64,000 nucleotides of DNA from Serripes groenlandicus. Taxonomy: Eukaryota; Mollusca; Bivalvia; Cardiida; Cardiidae. Shown piece after piece: positions 1-12,887 of this stretch (position 1 is its first letter; each line of letters begins with the position of its first letter). Below the pieces are notes generated by a model that did no database searches, was not told where the DNA came from, and worked only from the letters and a program-made list of their open reading frames with translations. The DNA lies in the NCBI GenBank assembly GCA_031761405.1, contig JASEVX010000011.1, positions 22,447,503 to 22,511,502 on the forward strand, in the 5' to 3' direction. Made by a program: the position numbers and the translations under genes.

Positions 1-299
1 CTATGTTTCTTTTCTTTAAATGCGACTTTATTTGCGAACAATGTAGAACACGATCAGCTGCACATCCCTACAGTATGATCTAAGTCTACACCGTGCACCG
101 TATCTAATTACTCCTGCTTGATTAGAATAAGATTACAAAGTAAATATGCAGAAAGTCCCAACAATGAAAGATGAGCTTTACTTTACAAGTGGGAAAGGGT
201 TGTTTAATATGTTTTCACTTCTGCCATCATCAACTCAATATGGTAAACATATGATCCCAGTAACTTGGGATTCCTATGATGCATGGTTTCTCAAATTTA

Positions 300-535
300 T
301 CTCTAAGTATGACCTTGACCTTTGAGGTACAGGCCTGAGTCTTGTGCACGACACTTCACCTCATCATGGTAAACGTTTGTGCCAAGTTTCTTGGCAATCC
401 TATGTTACATGGTTAAGATGCAGGCCGGACAAGGTTCAGACAGACAGACATACATGCATTCATGCACGCACAAACATACAACAAGCCGCCATTGTGACAG
501 CTATGTCTAGCTCACCGCAAGCGGGCTCGACATAA
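300..535 (-). mobile_element. Hairpin-headed repeat, GTCGAGC family, minus orientation
   Basis: The reverse complement begins with a hairpin near GTCGAGC and runs through a CTGT-rich stretch into TTGTCCGGCCTGCATCTTAA and AGGCCTGTACCTCAAAGG. It matches 39046-39530 in the opposite orientation. Confidence 0.65.
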
Positions 536-1112
536 ATCATACATCTAATGATCAATTATCGAAAATAGTTTACCACGATATTTTCAAAGCAGATGCATCT
601 TCAATTTTTAACGAATTGTTTTTTCTCAAAAAATAATGCGGTTAACGCGATCGTGTTGCTTTGGCGGAAGTCACAGTTAAACTACACTTCCGCTTAGAAT
701 ACACATTAGCTGCACCTAAATAGTCCTAGTATTTTTTCGATATTAAAATGACATCTACGTGTTTTTTCAATACAGTGAAGTCATATTTATACTATCGAAT
801 CAACATAGATAATCAATTCTCTAGAAAATATCAAATTAACAGTAAATGCATATATATTTCATTTGTCGGCAAGCGTATGAATTTTTAGTTATATGCCCAT
901 TCACTAGTGAGTGACGTAGTTAACGGAAGTCGAACCCATGCTGTAGAACCATGCAGGGTTTTACGGGACGCGCATTTCTGCGTCTAATACGCATAAAATG
1001 ATAAACCGGAACCCCTGAAAAAATTAAAATTGAGTCCCATCGGACGCATGCCTGTAAAAAGATCATATTAAAAAGGTAAAGTACAATATAACTAGATCTA
1101 GTCATCGTATAC
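536..1112. other. No gene seen
   Basis: AT-rich sequence with no exon-like frame, RNA gene or recognised repeat. Confidence 0.5.
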
Positions 1113-1158
1113 AAGCTCCCAAAGACCTAATAACACATTATTAGGTCTTTGAAGCTCC
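1113..1158. mobile_element. 32-bp palindromic insertion with 7-bp target duplications
   Basis: A hairpin CAAAGACCTAATAA-CACA-TTATTAGGTCTTTG occupies 1120-1151 and is flanked by exact direct repeats AAGCTCC (1113-1119 and 1152-1158). It looks like the two inverted ends of a DNA transposon with no interior. A second copy lies at 59412-59448. Confidence 0.7.
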
Positions 1159-1169
1159 GTAGAGAAAAT

Positions 1170-1300
1170 ATATTTTGGGAAATCAAACATATACATATAC
1201 ACGTGACTATTCCAGCCAATCATAGATATCTGTAGATAAAAATACAATTTGGGAAACCAAATATACACGTGACTATTCCAGCCAATCGTATTTGCGATAT
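1170..1300. repeat. Short tandem duplication
   Basis: A segment of about 70 bp containing TTGGGAAA(T/C)CAAA and CACGTGACTATTCCAGCCAA occurs twice in tandem. No function is visible. Confidence 0.6.
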
Positions 1301-1304
1301 GTAA

Positions 1305-2200
1305 ATTAAAACTTGTTGTTCTCAATGTATGCAGTAAACGTCACCAATATTGGGGTCTTTGAATTGGCATGTGCGCGAGACATTTATCAATTGAAATGGA
1401 ATAACGTCATAAAAGATCGACGATTAGAAATGCGTAGTATTTCGGTCCAACAATTTCACTGGCAATAATATGCTAGTGGCTGAAATCTCACCCGGCAAAT
1501 TGAAATTTGCAATTCGCGAATATGCGAACATAAATTCTAGCCCAGAATATATTATACATCCATCAAATGTTAAAAAGCTGGTTTTCCCTGCTTCTAATAA
1601 TAGAATTAGGAATCTCATTATGCAAGCTCTGGAGTACACACGTGACATGAATTGACCAATCGTCGTCGGAGGAAAACACTATCTTCGAAGCTATCGCTAT
1701 TTTTACACGTCCGAAAACTATTCGATACGCTTGACGCTAATATGTCAAAACAAACGGATTTGCGGTCGATATGGGGAAAAAAGAAAGCCCGAATTAGAAG
1801 TTGAGGAGAAATGTTGCAATGAAAGTACGTCAGTTTCGGAGAATATTGGAAAGAAAGTTAGAAAATTCCAGTAATTAAAAAAACTTAAACAATCAGCATT
1901 TTCTTTTCCTTTATTTACGATACCAAAAGGTACACAAGTTGTGAGACAGAAAAAAAGCTTAGCAATATCATTACTGTGCCAAAGTAGCATAAATTAAATT
2001 TGATAATACATTTTAAATTCATAAGCTGTTTTATACATATTTATGATAAATCATAATAATCATGAATATGTATAACAACAGCTTACACATAATATAACAA
2101 TAAACATTTGGCTCCGTATCATGTATTGGGACCCCTGTTTTTTAGGGAGGGACTCCCTAATTTTACATGACTGCATCCCAAGGACTCCCAACATTTTGTA
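1305..2200. other. Unresolved region with short open frames
   Basis: A 61-codon frame at 1470-1655 (+), starting MLVAEISPGKLKFAI, and a short ATG frame at 1742 (MSKQTDLRSIWGKKK) are visible, but no family is recognised and no splice structure could be built. The second recalls transposase N-termini of the MSKxxTL type, but one base is out of frame with the open sequence after it. Not called as genes. Confidence 0.3.
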
Positions 2201-2216
2201 CTGGTGTAAAACCCTG

Positions 2217-2433
2217 CTTTACCCCATATGTAGAGGCTTTCTGATGACATTGCTGTAGACATCTTTAGAACACATTTTGACTGAAGTAGAACTTGCTCAA
2301 TGCAAGCAATTCCAATTTTCCCATAATATCTTCTTCCCCTTTGTATTTTACCTCCATTATAGAGAGCTTTATATTTGTTTGCAAAGATATGTTCAAAGTC
2401 GTCTGCTGCAGATGTGTTGTATGTGGGAAAGGG
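2217..2433. mobile_element. TTAA MITE, degenerate left end
   Basis: Right end GTCTGCTGCAG ... ATGTGGGAAAGGG followed by TTAA (2434-2437). The left end is diverged (TACCCCATATG). Confidence 0.55.
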
Positions 2434-2895
2434 TTAATAAACAAACCATGTAACAAGCTTTAAAAAAATGAGCAAAATTACATTATCTAAATTTTTACTA
2501 TATTGCTTCCAAATTTTGTGATTTTAAGTTTTTACTCAAATGATAAAGTAAGGAATGTTTTGAAAAAGACATAGTATGCAACAGTGCGACTAGCACATTT
2601 TGTCCGTTATGCTGCTACATTATGCATGTTTATTTTTTTTAAATAAAAAAATGTTTTACCCATACATTTTCAAACTTATCCGTATACACCCAGTATATTA
2701 CAGTATATATTGAACATTTCCAGATGTCTCTTTTAAAATATATATGGACAAAGATTATTTATAATCATGAAATAGACTAGATTGTCTAAAAACTACTAAG
2801 TTTTAAAGCAAGTTTAAAACAAACAAAAAACATAATGTAATTATTAATTAATTTTCAAAATAATTCGTTACCAGTACTTCAGTACTTTGATTATA

Positions 2896-3080
2896 TAAGG
2901 TTTTGTTTGTTTGTTTGTAATGGCGTTTTATGCTGTTTCAACAATGTTTCAGTTATATCACAGCCTTTCCTTGGTAAAGTAGCAGTACATGGTTACTACT
3001 GGTCAAAATTTATCCTGACACCAAGTGAGTAAGTCATAACGCTTATCGCACAACCCTGAGTGCCAAGAAGTGTTTGATTA
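2896..3080 (-). mobile_element. SINE fragment (3' part, antisense)
   Basis: Begins with (GTTT)n at 2896 and includes TTTATCCTGACACCAAGTGA. This matches, in antisense, the body of the SINE at 14112-14320. Confidence 0.5.
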
Positions 3081-3298
3081 AATTGAGTTAAAGTTGTTTT
3101 TAAAAAAAAAATCAGTCATATCATGGCAGTCAGTTCACCAACTCATGTGTTTCCAGGCTTTTCTCACCCCAGTACTCCACACAACATACTTTGCAAGCAA
3201 CTGACTGCTTTTTCACATATACTTTTAGCCAAGAAGGGAAAGCAGCTATTATTATTTCCAAAGTCTTTTTAAATCAGGTATAACTGTATTTATACGTT

Positions 3299-3489
3299 TA
3301 CCACATAAAGACGTCTTTTGGCGCCTCTGCAGCAGACGGTTTTTGAAAACATTGCTGCAAAAGGAGAAATAGCTCAAGTTGAGCAATTTCTCCATTTGCC
3401 ACAATGCTTTCAACTCTTAGTAACTCAATAGATTTTTGCCTAATGTTTTCATAGTCTTCTCCTGCAGATTTATTGTGAGAGGGAAAGGG
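3299..3489. mobile_element. TTAA MITE
   Basis: Contains CTGCAGCAGACG ... central GGAGAAATAGCTCAAG/TTGAGCAATTTCTCC hairpin ... CTCCTGCAG and ends GGGAAAGGG followed by TTAA (3490-3493). Confidence 0.7.
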
Positions 3490-3557
3490 TTAATTAAGAA
3501 GTATAGCCTGTACAAATCTTCCACAAAAACTGTGGCAACCATGTAGGTTTATCGTAA

Positions 3558-3784
3558 CCCTCCTTTCCCACATGAAGACACATTTTGAAAAGTTTGCAGC
3601 AGACAATTTCTGAAAAAAGCATTATGACAAAAGGTGAAATTGCTAAAAATGTGCATTGACTCCTTTTGCCACAATGTTTTCGAATCCATTCGATAATTAT
3701 ATTGCCATGCATATTGAGTTATCATACTTTTGCCTAGATGTTTTAAAAGTCATCAACTGCAGTTATGTTGTAAGTTGGAAAGGG
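3558..3784. mobile_element. TTAA MITE
   Basis: Starts CCCTCCTTTCCCACATG and ends GTTGGAAAGGG followed by TTAA. Same internal inverted-repeat plan as its neighbours. Confidence 0.68.
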
Positions 3785-3891
3785 TTAATTATTAAAGAAT
3801 GTAATTAAGGGTAGATAGATAATAATGAAGATAATCTTTGTGTGGTTTAATTCATAAGTCAATTAAAAATCTAGATTGTTCACTCATTCAA

Positions 3892-4095
3892 CCCTTTCCC
3901 ACATGCAAACTTACGATGAAAAATATGCAGCAGAAGACTTATAAAAAAGATGTGGGAAAAGAAAAAATTCTCCTTTCGCTTATAACTATTTTTAACTCAT
4001 TTCAATTATATTTAACTTCAATTTTTAAATTGTTTCCACTTTTCGCTTAAATGTTTTCAGTTGTCTGCTGCAAATTTGGCGTTTGTGGGAAAGGG
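3892..4095. mobile_element. TTAA MITE, decayed target site
   Basis: Starts CCCTTTCCCACATGCAAA and ends TTTGTGGGAAAGGG. GCAGCAGAAGAC and GTCTGCTGC are internal inverted partners. Confidence 0.7.
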
Positions 4096-4099
4096 TAAA

Positions 4100-5440
4100 T
4101 TTTGTATAATATTTTGATTTGATTCAAGAGATTTGTTGAACAATTTGTAAAGATCTTGTTCTCTGTATCTTAATTCTTCTTTAATTTTCTTAATAATAAT
4201 TATTTATTTTTATCAGTTTTGAAGGACTTTCTAAACGATTCTAAAGGATAAAATATTTTTTTGTGTTAAATCAAGTACGTAAACATAATTTTGTCTTCAG
4301 AAAAATTACAGGACCTTTTGCTTTCTTTCTATATATCCTTATATGCGTGACTTTTAACTCTTTGCAGAGTAATTCAATTTCGTCTGTTATTTTGTTGCTG
4401 CAACATTTTTGAAAAATAAATGTTTTCTTTTATTTTTGTTTTCTGAAATAGAATCTACAAGTATCATTACCTTTCTGGTCTCAGATCAGACCCTATGGTA
4501 AAACACATCTGTTATAAACAACTTTTGAAAACATTGCGATAAAAGGAAATATTTCTCTTAATTATAATAATCATTGATAATTTTACTTTCACTAATAGAG
4601 ATTTTTCATATTTTTTCAGTCTATGTTTTCAAAGTCTTCTGCGGAAGAATTGTTGTATATGTATCACCAGGATAACAAATTTCAATAAGTGCATGCCCAC
4701 AACATTTAACATGGAAATATGAAGAACTCGAGGCTCTCATTGAATTGCTAATGGAAGACACATATTTATAAGCAAAGTACTTAATAAGTCATTAAAGGGT
4801 CATACTTCTAACAAACACTTCACTGAATTATGCACTCTTGCTTGTTGGTGGAGGTTATGATGGTAAAAAGATATTGTAAGGGTTTAAGCTTTATATTGTT
4901 TAAAAAAAAAATGATTTGGTATGAATAACTTCTATATCGAAAAAGGGCCATAATTCTTAAAAAAAACTTGACAGAGTTATGTTCTCTTGTCTGTTGATGT
5001 AGGTAATGATGGTGAATAAGTGTTGTATGTTTCAAAGCAATATCTGTAAATGGTTTTGACAAAAAAGTGAATTGGTACAAACAACTTAACCAAGGTGTGA
5101 CACCAACGCCGACGCCGAGGCGAGTAGTATAAGCTTTTTCTGCAAAAAGTCAAGCTAAAAAGGAGGAACTTTTCCACACAATATTTCTCTTATTACTCAA
5201 CAAAATCCTATGTTGTGTGTAAGAATCGTCTCATTTAGACATTTTTTTTGAGTACCCACAACATAGGGTTTAAATGTCAAATAAGGATTTTAGAACATGA
5301 AACATACCAGTTATCTAGAGCTCTGGGTCGAATTATATCATATGCTGAGTAGATCCTTACTGGTTGCTGTCTTCAGACCGTGTTACATTGCTTTTGCTTG
5401 GACATATGCATCATAAGTGCTTTATATCAATTTCGTACAT
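4100..5440. other. No gene; repeat fragments
   Basis: Holds a MITE fragment (about 4500-4665, GTTTTCAAAGTCTTCTGCGG), a short duplicated stretch (about 4830-5060, TTGTCTGTTGATGTAGG-like) and one copy of the CCCACAAT/GGGTACTC repeat (about 5170-5320), which also occurs near 14930 and 42550. Confidence 0.45.
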
Positions 5441-5444
5441 TTAA

Positions 5445-5600
5445 CCCTTTCCCTAACATATGATATACTATAAAATCTGCCTTTACAAACATTGAGACAA
5501 AAAAGTGAAAAATATGTCTATAAATGAATGCGTATATATAGTTATCGAATAAAGTTGAAATCATTGTGGCATTTAAAATCAGAAATTTCTCACAAGAGAA
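5445..5600. mobile_element. MITE left end, truncated
   Basis: TTAA (5441-5444) followed by CCCTTTCCC. The internal part fades out after TTGAAATCATTGTGGC. Confidence 0.5.
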
Positions 5601-8600
5601 AGTTGATGCAACGCATCAATGTCGCAGGATATCCATAGTGCAGTAATGCATAACACTAACATTATAAAAGTTGAATAAACAGTTATCAACTGAGGGGCAT
5701 ATCAGGGGTGGGGTCAAGTGAAAATGTATCATAACTTACATTGTTTTGTCAACGAAGTGAATGATAATTGAAGCCTTTCAAAAGTAGGTTGACCATACAC
5801 TCAACTAATTATTGATCATAAACAGTAATGGAAATGAGTAATCTTGCCAATCATTAGTCTTAGTATGTATACAGTGCTTTCATTAAGGAATAATTATAAG
5901 ATTTATGAATTCCACATACACTTTTCAAGATGTTTGTCAGAATATTTGAATTTGATTATTTTTCAATAAAACCACAAAACAGACAATTTAGGATTTGCAT
6001 GCAATAGCACGTCATTTTACCTCTCCTCTATTAAATTCAACAGTGGACACCTTTGCAGCAATCTACTTTTAAAACAATGAGATAAGGGTTAAATCGCTGA
6101 AGACATGAGTTTTCTCTTTTTCTCAAAATGATATTAGATTGGCATGCTAATTATATCATACTTTAACAAATGTTGAAATGTAGTCCAATATTTATAAATT
6201 AGACCACCTTCGAAATATAATATCAACTAAACAGTTAAATCTCATTGAAATTGTTGTATAATTTAAACTTAATTTCGAACATAAACTGAGCCCTACAACA
6301 TGTTAATTTATTTTAATTCTTTCCTTCCTTTTGTATAATGAAAATAACAAAATATGCAGATCGGAAGCAATATGCCTTTAGGGAATTATTGACACATTTA
6401 AAATTGTCAAGGACGAAATAATTTTGTACGAAAGACCCGATTCTTTCTTATTCGCAGAGGTGTCGTTCTTGAAACTCTCTTTATAGGCAGAGAGTGTTCG
6501 TTCAAAGTAATTTTTCTGTTAAACCAGTTTGATCTCGGTTTGTTCTTTTCTTCATTTGTTTCGAACCAAATAAACATTTTAAATCACCTATGATTTACTA
6601 TTTGTAAGTGAGTGTGAAGAGCGGCTCTCTGCAAAGGAGATTGATCTACGCAGTTGGTATTCGCGAGTATGTAAACAAATAAATTAGACTGTGCGACGTA
6701 AAGGTTTGTAGTTATCGCCTTTTGATTACATGTAGTATATAGTGTAAAATAAAGTATACCAGTCGAGCTAATAGGGACTGTTTTGTCTTCGTAAATAAAA
6801 CAAAAAAACATAAATGCGAGTCAAAATAAAGAAACTGAAAATACCTAAAACATCGGAATATTTATTACTTAGTGTTTTTAAACAAAAACACAATTGTAAT
6901 ATGTTCAAGACATCTAAATGTGTTTCTTTCTAATAATAATCCCCCCTCCCATGTCATTTCCGAAAACTAATTAAAAATAGAAGTCGCGGTCAGCAAAGGG
7001 TTAACGCGTGATTTTCACACGAACATGTTATCATTTCTAAAATTAGAACACTATTCATCAAATAGCAAAAGTAGGCGGGCCTTATCATTTTCTGACTTAC
7101 TTATATCATGTAAGGCGTTTCTAAAGTTACACCTGATTCAACTTATTGAACAATAAGAAAATAAGAAAAGCGGAGCTTAAATTGTTTCTTACACGAAGAC
7201 GCAATTTGAATCTGTAGCATATGCAACAATTTGTCTTCTACCGATCAGTCAAAAATCGATAATCGGCTATATAGAAATAAGAAGGACAGTGTAACAAATG
7301 TGGGCATAACTTTCTTAATGTTTATATTATTTTAAGTTCGCATTCATATTTGGGAAGAACAAAATCTCTCGATTTCAAATATGTAATTTTTTTTAATTAG
7401 AAATAAAATTTAGGTGGGGGAATTTATATAAACATTAGGTGACCCTATATTCCTATTGAATTACATATGATTTTTGATAATTACACAGAAATTGCCATCA
7501 AATTTCGTTGGTTAATTAGTTATAACTTGTTTTCCTTTAAACTTTTTATAAGTTCGCATTCACATTCGTAAAGTATATTCATTTGTTTAAAGAAGGATAT
7601 CATTTTTTATGAAATTAAGAAAAATTTAGGCGGGGGAATTAATGCTTTTGTCAAACAACATGTAAGTATTTTTTGTGTTCGGTGGAGTCCGTCAAACAGT
7701 AGCGGAAACTTACGAAGTTAATCGGATTTCACCGCTACTGGTTTTATGACTTCGATGTTTTATTGCAGGGCAATAAAATCTTACTCCTTCAGGGCAGGTT
7801 TTTAAATATCTGGATAATTAAGAATTGAATTAAGAGTTAAAATTTAAATCAAATATTTTTTATCCTCCGCGCAATAACAATAGGAATATTATTAAATAAT
7901 AGCCCGCCGTTGGACATAAATATTACCTGTAATTAAGGCCAATTATGTATTTGTCATATTTAAATGGGTTAAAAGAATAGGAATAATAATTAAATTTGAG
8001 TATCAGCGAAAAAAAAGTATACATGTACATGATACGTTGTCAATCTCACTAGGATTGATTATCCGGTGTTCGTTATGGAAATAATACTGACCAAAAACTG
8101 TTAAATACATACGTTTGATGCGTAATAAAAAATCAAAAAAAAAAATCATGTAATCTACACAAATGCTATTAACTTTACTAAAATCATCTTAGATTAATAC
8201 ACTTTATTGTTCACGAAAGTGTTAATGTATGTTGACAATATTTCTGTGCAAACGGAAATGCGGTATACACTATTCCTGATTTATAAAAACTGTTTTCATA
8301 ATATACAAATAAAAACATTTAATTGCTACCTTTTTGCAATAAAAATATGCCAGCTTCTTGTAATTGTTATATAAAATGTGGAAAAGAATTAAGGAAACAC
8401 AATTTGTGTTATTAAGATAACCCTTTTGTTATTAACACACTATAATTTCTACTCAAGTTAATTAAAACTACAAAATGTATTTTCTTTTTTTTAATACTGT
8501 TTATGACAACTCTCAATGGATACCGTTTTCGTAGTTTTGATGCTTGTTTTTCAAAACCTCATCTCAATTTTAATGTATTATTATAAGTGTCAAAATGTGT

Positions 8601-9262
8601 GTATTCAGGTTAATCTGTAATGCTCTAATAGACACTGCCTCGGGCGTTTTATAAGTTAATTGGGTCATAAAAACCAGGATTTACATTTTCTGCCATTTGT
8701 TATTATCAGCGTGACTTAATATAGATGTACTTGTGTTAAATTAAAAGTTACGACATAATATTTATTATTATTGTTATCAGCTTCATGAAAATATTTAATA
8801 TCATTTCTGAATAATGGATTTTCTGTATTGTTTATTTTGATACAGGTTGGATTGATTTTATTTTCAAAGCAAATCCAAATATAATTTGAACTTATGAAGT
8901 ATGGGTTCTGATCTTCGTATACAAAATAGCTAAAATCTGCATATTAAGCTGAGAAGTTAAAAATCTTACATTATCATTTTTGATTATTTTTTTTTTATAT
9001 ATATAGCGACTTTCAGTTTTATATTGGTGGTTGAAGTCAGCCCTAAGTGAATCTCTTTGTTTTTTAATGACCAAAGTAAAATGCTCGGATTATACTTTTT
9101 AATTAAACACTTTATTATAAATTAATGGCTATTTTCTTTATGAAAAATCAATTTTAAACTTGATTTTATATCAAAACGTAAAACACAAATTTTGCTATGA
9201 TCTTTTAAATATAGCATATCCCTATAATAAAACCGTTAACCTACCAAGTTTAAAACTGCTAA
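5601..9262. other. Gene-free AT-rich stretch
   Basis: No coding exon, RNA gene or complete transposon is seen. Notable only: a MITE trace near 6050-6095, a diverged duplication (about 7320-7420 and 7540-7640, each ending AATTTAGG(T/C)GGGGGAATT) and an inverted repeat CAGTAGCGG/CCGCTACTG at 7695-7741. Confidence 0.5.
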
Positions 9263-9462
9263 NNNNNNNNNNNNNNNNNNNNNNNNNNNNNNNNNNNNNN
9301 NNNNNNNNNNNNNNNNNNNNNNNNNNNNNNNNNNNNNNNNNNNNNNNNNNNNNNNNNNNNNNNNNNNNNNNNNNNNNNNNNNNNNNNNNNNNNNNNNNNN
9401 NNNNNNNNNNNNNNNNNNNNNNNNNNNNNNNNNNNNNNNNNNNNNNNNNNNNNNNNNNNNNN
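9263..9462. other. Assembly gap (200 N)
   Basis: Exactly 200 N, possibly a fixed-size gap of unknown true length. Translations across it are meaningless. Confidence 1.
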
Positions 9463-10018
9463 CACATAGGCAATGTCATTAGTAAAATGTGATAAAGATG
9501 CTCTTTCTAAAAATGCGAATTTCAAGTAACTTGACAGCTGTAAAGTTCTATTTTATTTGCGTTTTTCAATACTTGTATCAATTTTATCATACTTGGTTAA
9601 TACTATATAGAGGATAATTATTTGTTTCGGTGTATTATTGAAATGTCTTTCATCGAGTGAAAAGCAAAGGTGATATTTTTAAGAGTGGTCGAAAGAAACT
9701 TTGTTTTTTTGACAACTAACTAAGGGGAGAAAACATTTTACATAAACCAACACATGTTTAGAGAAATATCTCTCTACATTTGCTCATGTTTGGGATATAT
9801 CTGTCTCTGTTATAATGACATCTCTTTATTTATCGAGATATCAATAAAACATGATCCAATTAATATTAATTGAATTAGTAGTAAAACGGCTATAATAATA
9901 TACACAGTATGCTTTTATTGTAATACAAGACCATAATACTTATACATACCGGTATTTGTAAATTAACATAATCGAACATAAACATTGGATAATACTAATA
10001 TAAATACTGTTATACATG

Positions 10019-11424
10019 TTGGACTTTAAACAACTCATCAGGTTATTTGTATTGAAAGTATCGCTTGTGGACCCCTGGCCTTTAAACAGCTCATTGGGCT
10101 ATTTGTCTTAAAAGTATCGCTTGCGAGCCCATAATCTTTAAACATCTCATTAGGTTATTTGTCTTTAAAGTATCGCTTGCGGACCCTGAGCTTTAAACAG
10201 CTCATTAGGATATTTGTCTTAGACGTATCGCTTGCGGACTTTGGCTTTAAACAACTCATCGGGTTATTAGTCTTAAAAGTATCGCTTGCGAGCCCTGGAC
10301 TTTAAACAAGCTCATTCGGTTATTTGTCTTAAAAGTATCGCTTGCAAAACACTGGCCTGTAAACAGCTTATTTCGCTATTTGTCTTAAAAGTATCGCTTG
10401 CGGACCCCTGTGCGTTAAACAGCTCATTCCGCTATTTGTCTTAAAAGTATCGCTCGCGGACCCCTGGCCTTTAAACAGCTCATTCCGCTATTTGTTTTAA
10501 AAGTATCGCTTGCGGACCCCTGTGCGTTAAACAACTCATTAGGCTATTTGTCTTAAAAGTATCGCCTGAGGACCCCTGGACTTTAAACAGCTCATTAGGT
10601 TATTTTTTCTTAAAAGTATCGCTTGAGGACCCATGACCTTTAAACAGCTCATTAGGTTATTTATCTTAAAAGTATCGCTTGCGGGCCCCTGTGCGTTAAA
10701 CAGCTCATTAGGCTATTTGTCTTAAAAGTATCGCTTGCGGACCCCTGGCCTTTAAACAGCTCATTCCGCTATTTGTCTTAAAAGTATCGCTTGCGGACTC
10801 TGTTGGTTAAACAGGCTATTTATCGTAAAAGTATCGCTTGCGGACCTTGGGCTTTAAACAGCTCATCAGGTTTTTTGTATTAAAAGTATCGCTTGCGGAC
10901 CCTGGGCTTTAAACAGCTCATTAGGCTATTTGTTTTATAAGTATCGCTTGCGGACCAATACCCTTTACACAGCTCATTAGGCTATTTGTCTTAAAAGTAT
11001 CGCTTGCGGACCTTGGCTTTAAACAGCTAATTCGGCTATTTGTCTTTAAAGTATCGCTTGTGGACCCCTGGCCTTTAAACAGCTCATTAGGCTTGTTGTC
11101 TTAAAATTATCGCTTGTGGACCCCTGGCCTTTAAACAGCTCATTAGGCTATTTGTCTTAAAAGTAACGCTTGCAGACCCTGGGCTTTAAACAGCACACTA
11201 GGCTATTTGTCTTAAAAGTATCGCTTGCGGATCCCCGGCCTCATTCGGCTATTTGTCTTAAAAGTATCGCTTGCGGACCCTGTCCGTTAAACAGCTCATT
11301 ATGCTATTTGTCTTAAAAGTATCGCTTGCGGACCTCTGTGCGTTAACTAGCTCATTTGGCTATTTGTCTTAAAAGTATCGCTTGCGGACCCTGAACTTTA
11401 AACAGCTCATTCCGCTATTTGTCA
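10019..11424. repeat. Minisatellite, ~56-bp unit, 25 copies
   Basis: Unit: TTTAAACAGCTCATTAGGCT - ATTTGTCTTAAAAGTATCGC - TTGCGGACCCCTGGCC. Twenty-five copies of the TATCGCTTGCGG core were counted, with small length changes and recurrent variants (GTGCGTTAAACAG, ATTCCGCTATTTG). Copies abut without unique spacers, so it is not a CRISPR array. Confidence 0.93.
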
Positions 11425-12099
11425 ATAAATATCTGCAACAGACTACTTAAGCTAATTTATGAAAATGAGGAAAATCTTTATGAATGAAAGACAAATTTAA
11501 ACATTGCTCATTGTGAGTAATCCCTTCTTTGCTCATATTGTTTGTAAAAGTGGATTTTTTAGACAGGGTTAACAAAGACGTGTAACGAATTCTTGTGATA
11601 TCAGTGTGTATCAGATATGAAAATGGACAGCGCCTATTACAGCGCGTGTGTCAATTAACTCCTACATAGTACAAATAGTTATCACGTTACCACGTTCCGA
11701 CAATCCTTATGATATGCGTAACCTTTCACTTAGTACATTTATATAAAATTAAGATCGTTTTTGTTAAGCTCTAAGCTGATTCGCTTCAAGGGAGGAGTTT
11801 AAAATGATTACTCGGTTAAAGGTTTAACAGAAGTGTTCATAATAAAATATTATGCAGTAAACGAAAGTAGTCTATATAATAAAATATTTACTGTTTGAAA
11901 ACGATGTGTTTTATTAATTAAAATGAAGGTTGACGAAGTAACTAACATATTAAACTGTGTAAAAACAAAGTATTTCGGTCTTTTTATCAATATTATGGTA
12001 AAAATGAAAGCAACTTGGAAAGATTGAAAAACGTTTGTGCCATTTTAAACGCATAGGGGAACAGTTCTAGGTTGTCATCAGTATGATAGCCACATGCAT

Positions 12100-12840
12100 T
12101 TCTTAAATACGAAAACATATTTTTAAAAGCATAGCTGAGACCAAGGTCTTTTTTCTTCTTCATTAATAGACTTTGATGAGAATAAGGCCGTGCTCATGCT
12201 CTCAATGGTTTAACTTTAGTATTGTAATGCAATAAATATAAAAACTGACATGGTTAAATAATCAATATATTGAGCCCGTGCGTTGTACAAGTTGGCATTT
12301 CAGAACAATGGGGGTTTACTTTAGGTGGATCAGTAATGTTCATAACAGTTTAATAAGTACCATTTCCCACTGAAAGGCTCAAAATAAAAATGCAGGCAGT
12401 CCTTGGTTCGAACATAGGACATCTCGGTTTAGGGACGAATTCTCGTCCAAGTTAGCTAACACAGAAACATATAAATACATTAACATATTATTTGCATGTC
12501 TCTGACTTACCGGTCCGCTAACGCTTACATGTAAATTGTACTTATTGGAGCCCTTTTTATGACAAAGACAGTACTTCTTCTGCGATGTATTTATTTAGAA
12601 TCTCTACAGATTAATTACTCCATTACAGACAATAGTTTTTAAAGCACATATGAGACAAGGGTTTTTCTTTCTTGATGATGATACTGAGCCCGTGCACATT
12701 TTCTCATCGTTCCAACTAATTGTAATGCAATAAGCATAAAATTGTCCTGACGTGGTTACTGATCAATGATTGATGAACCGTTCCATTGTACAAGTGGTCA
12801 TTTCTCAAGAGTGTTGGTTCGATAGGTTCATCTACCCGTC
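12100..12840. repeat. Diverged ~500-bp duplication
   Basis: Segments near 12140-12330 and 12640-12830 share order and wording (GAGACAAGG, TTTTCTTTCTTGATGA, GAGCCCGTGC, ATTGTAATGCAATAA, TTGTACAAGTGG). A related start (GGGCTCAAATCAGAAATAGG) follows near 13147. No coding potential is seen. Confidence 0.5.
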
Positions 12841-12887
12841 TTATCATATTCTGTAATTAGAATGATCTGGATATGCATTATTCTTAA

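Noticed and set aside
1470..1990. Possible upstream gene (frame from 1470 and MSKQTDLRSIWGKKK at 1742)
   Set aside because: No recognised domain, no splice sites in phase and a frame break; insufficient support.
9160..9525. Open frames across 9263-9462
   Set aside because: They consist mostly of N from the assembly gap.
10019..11424. Possible CRISPR array
   Set aside because: The copies abut with no unique spacers, the genome is animal and there are no cas genes; it is a minisatellite.
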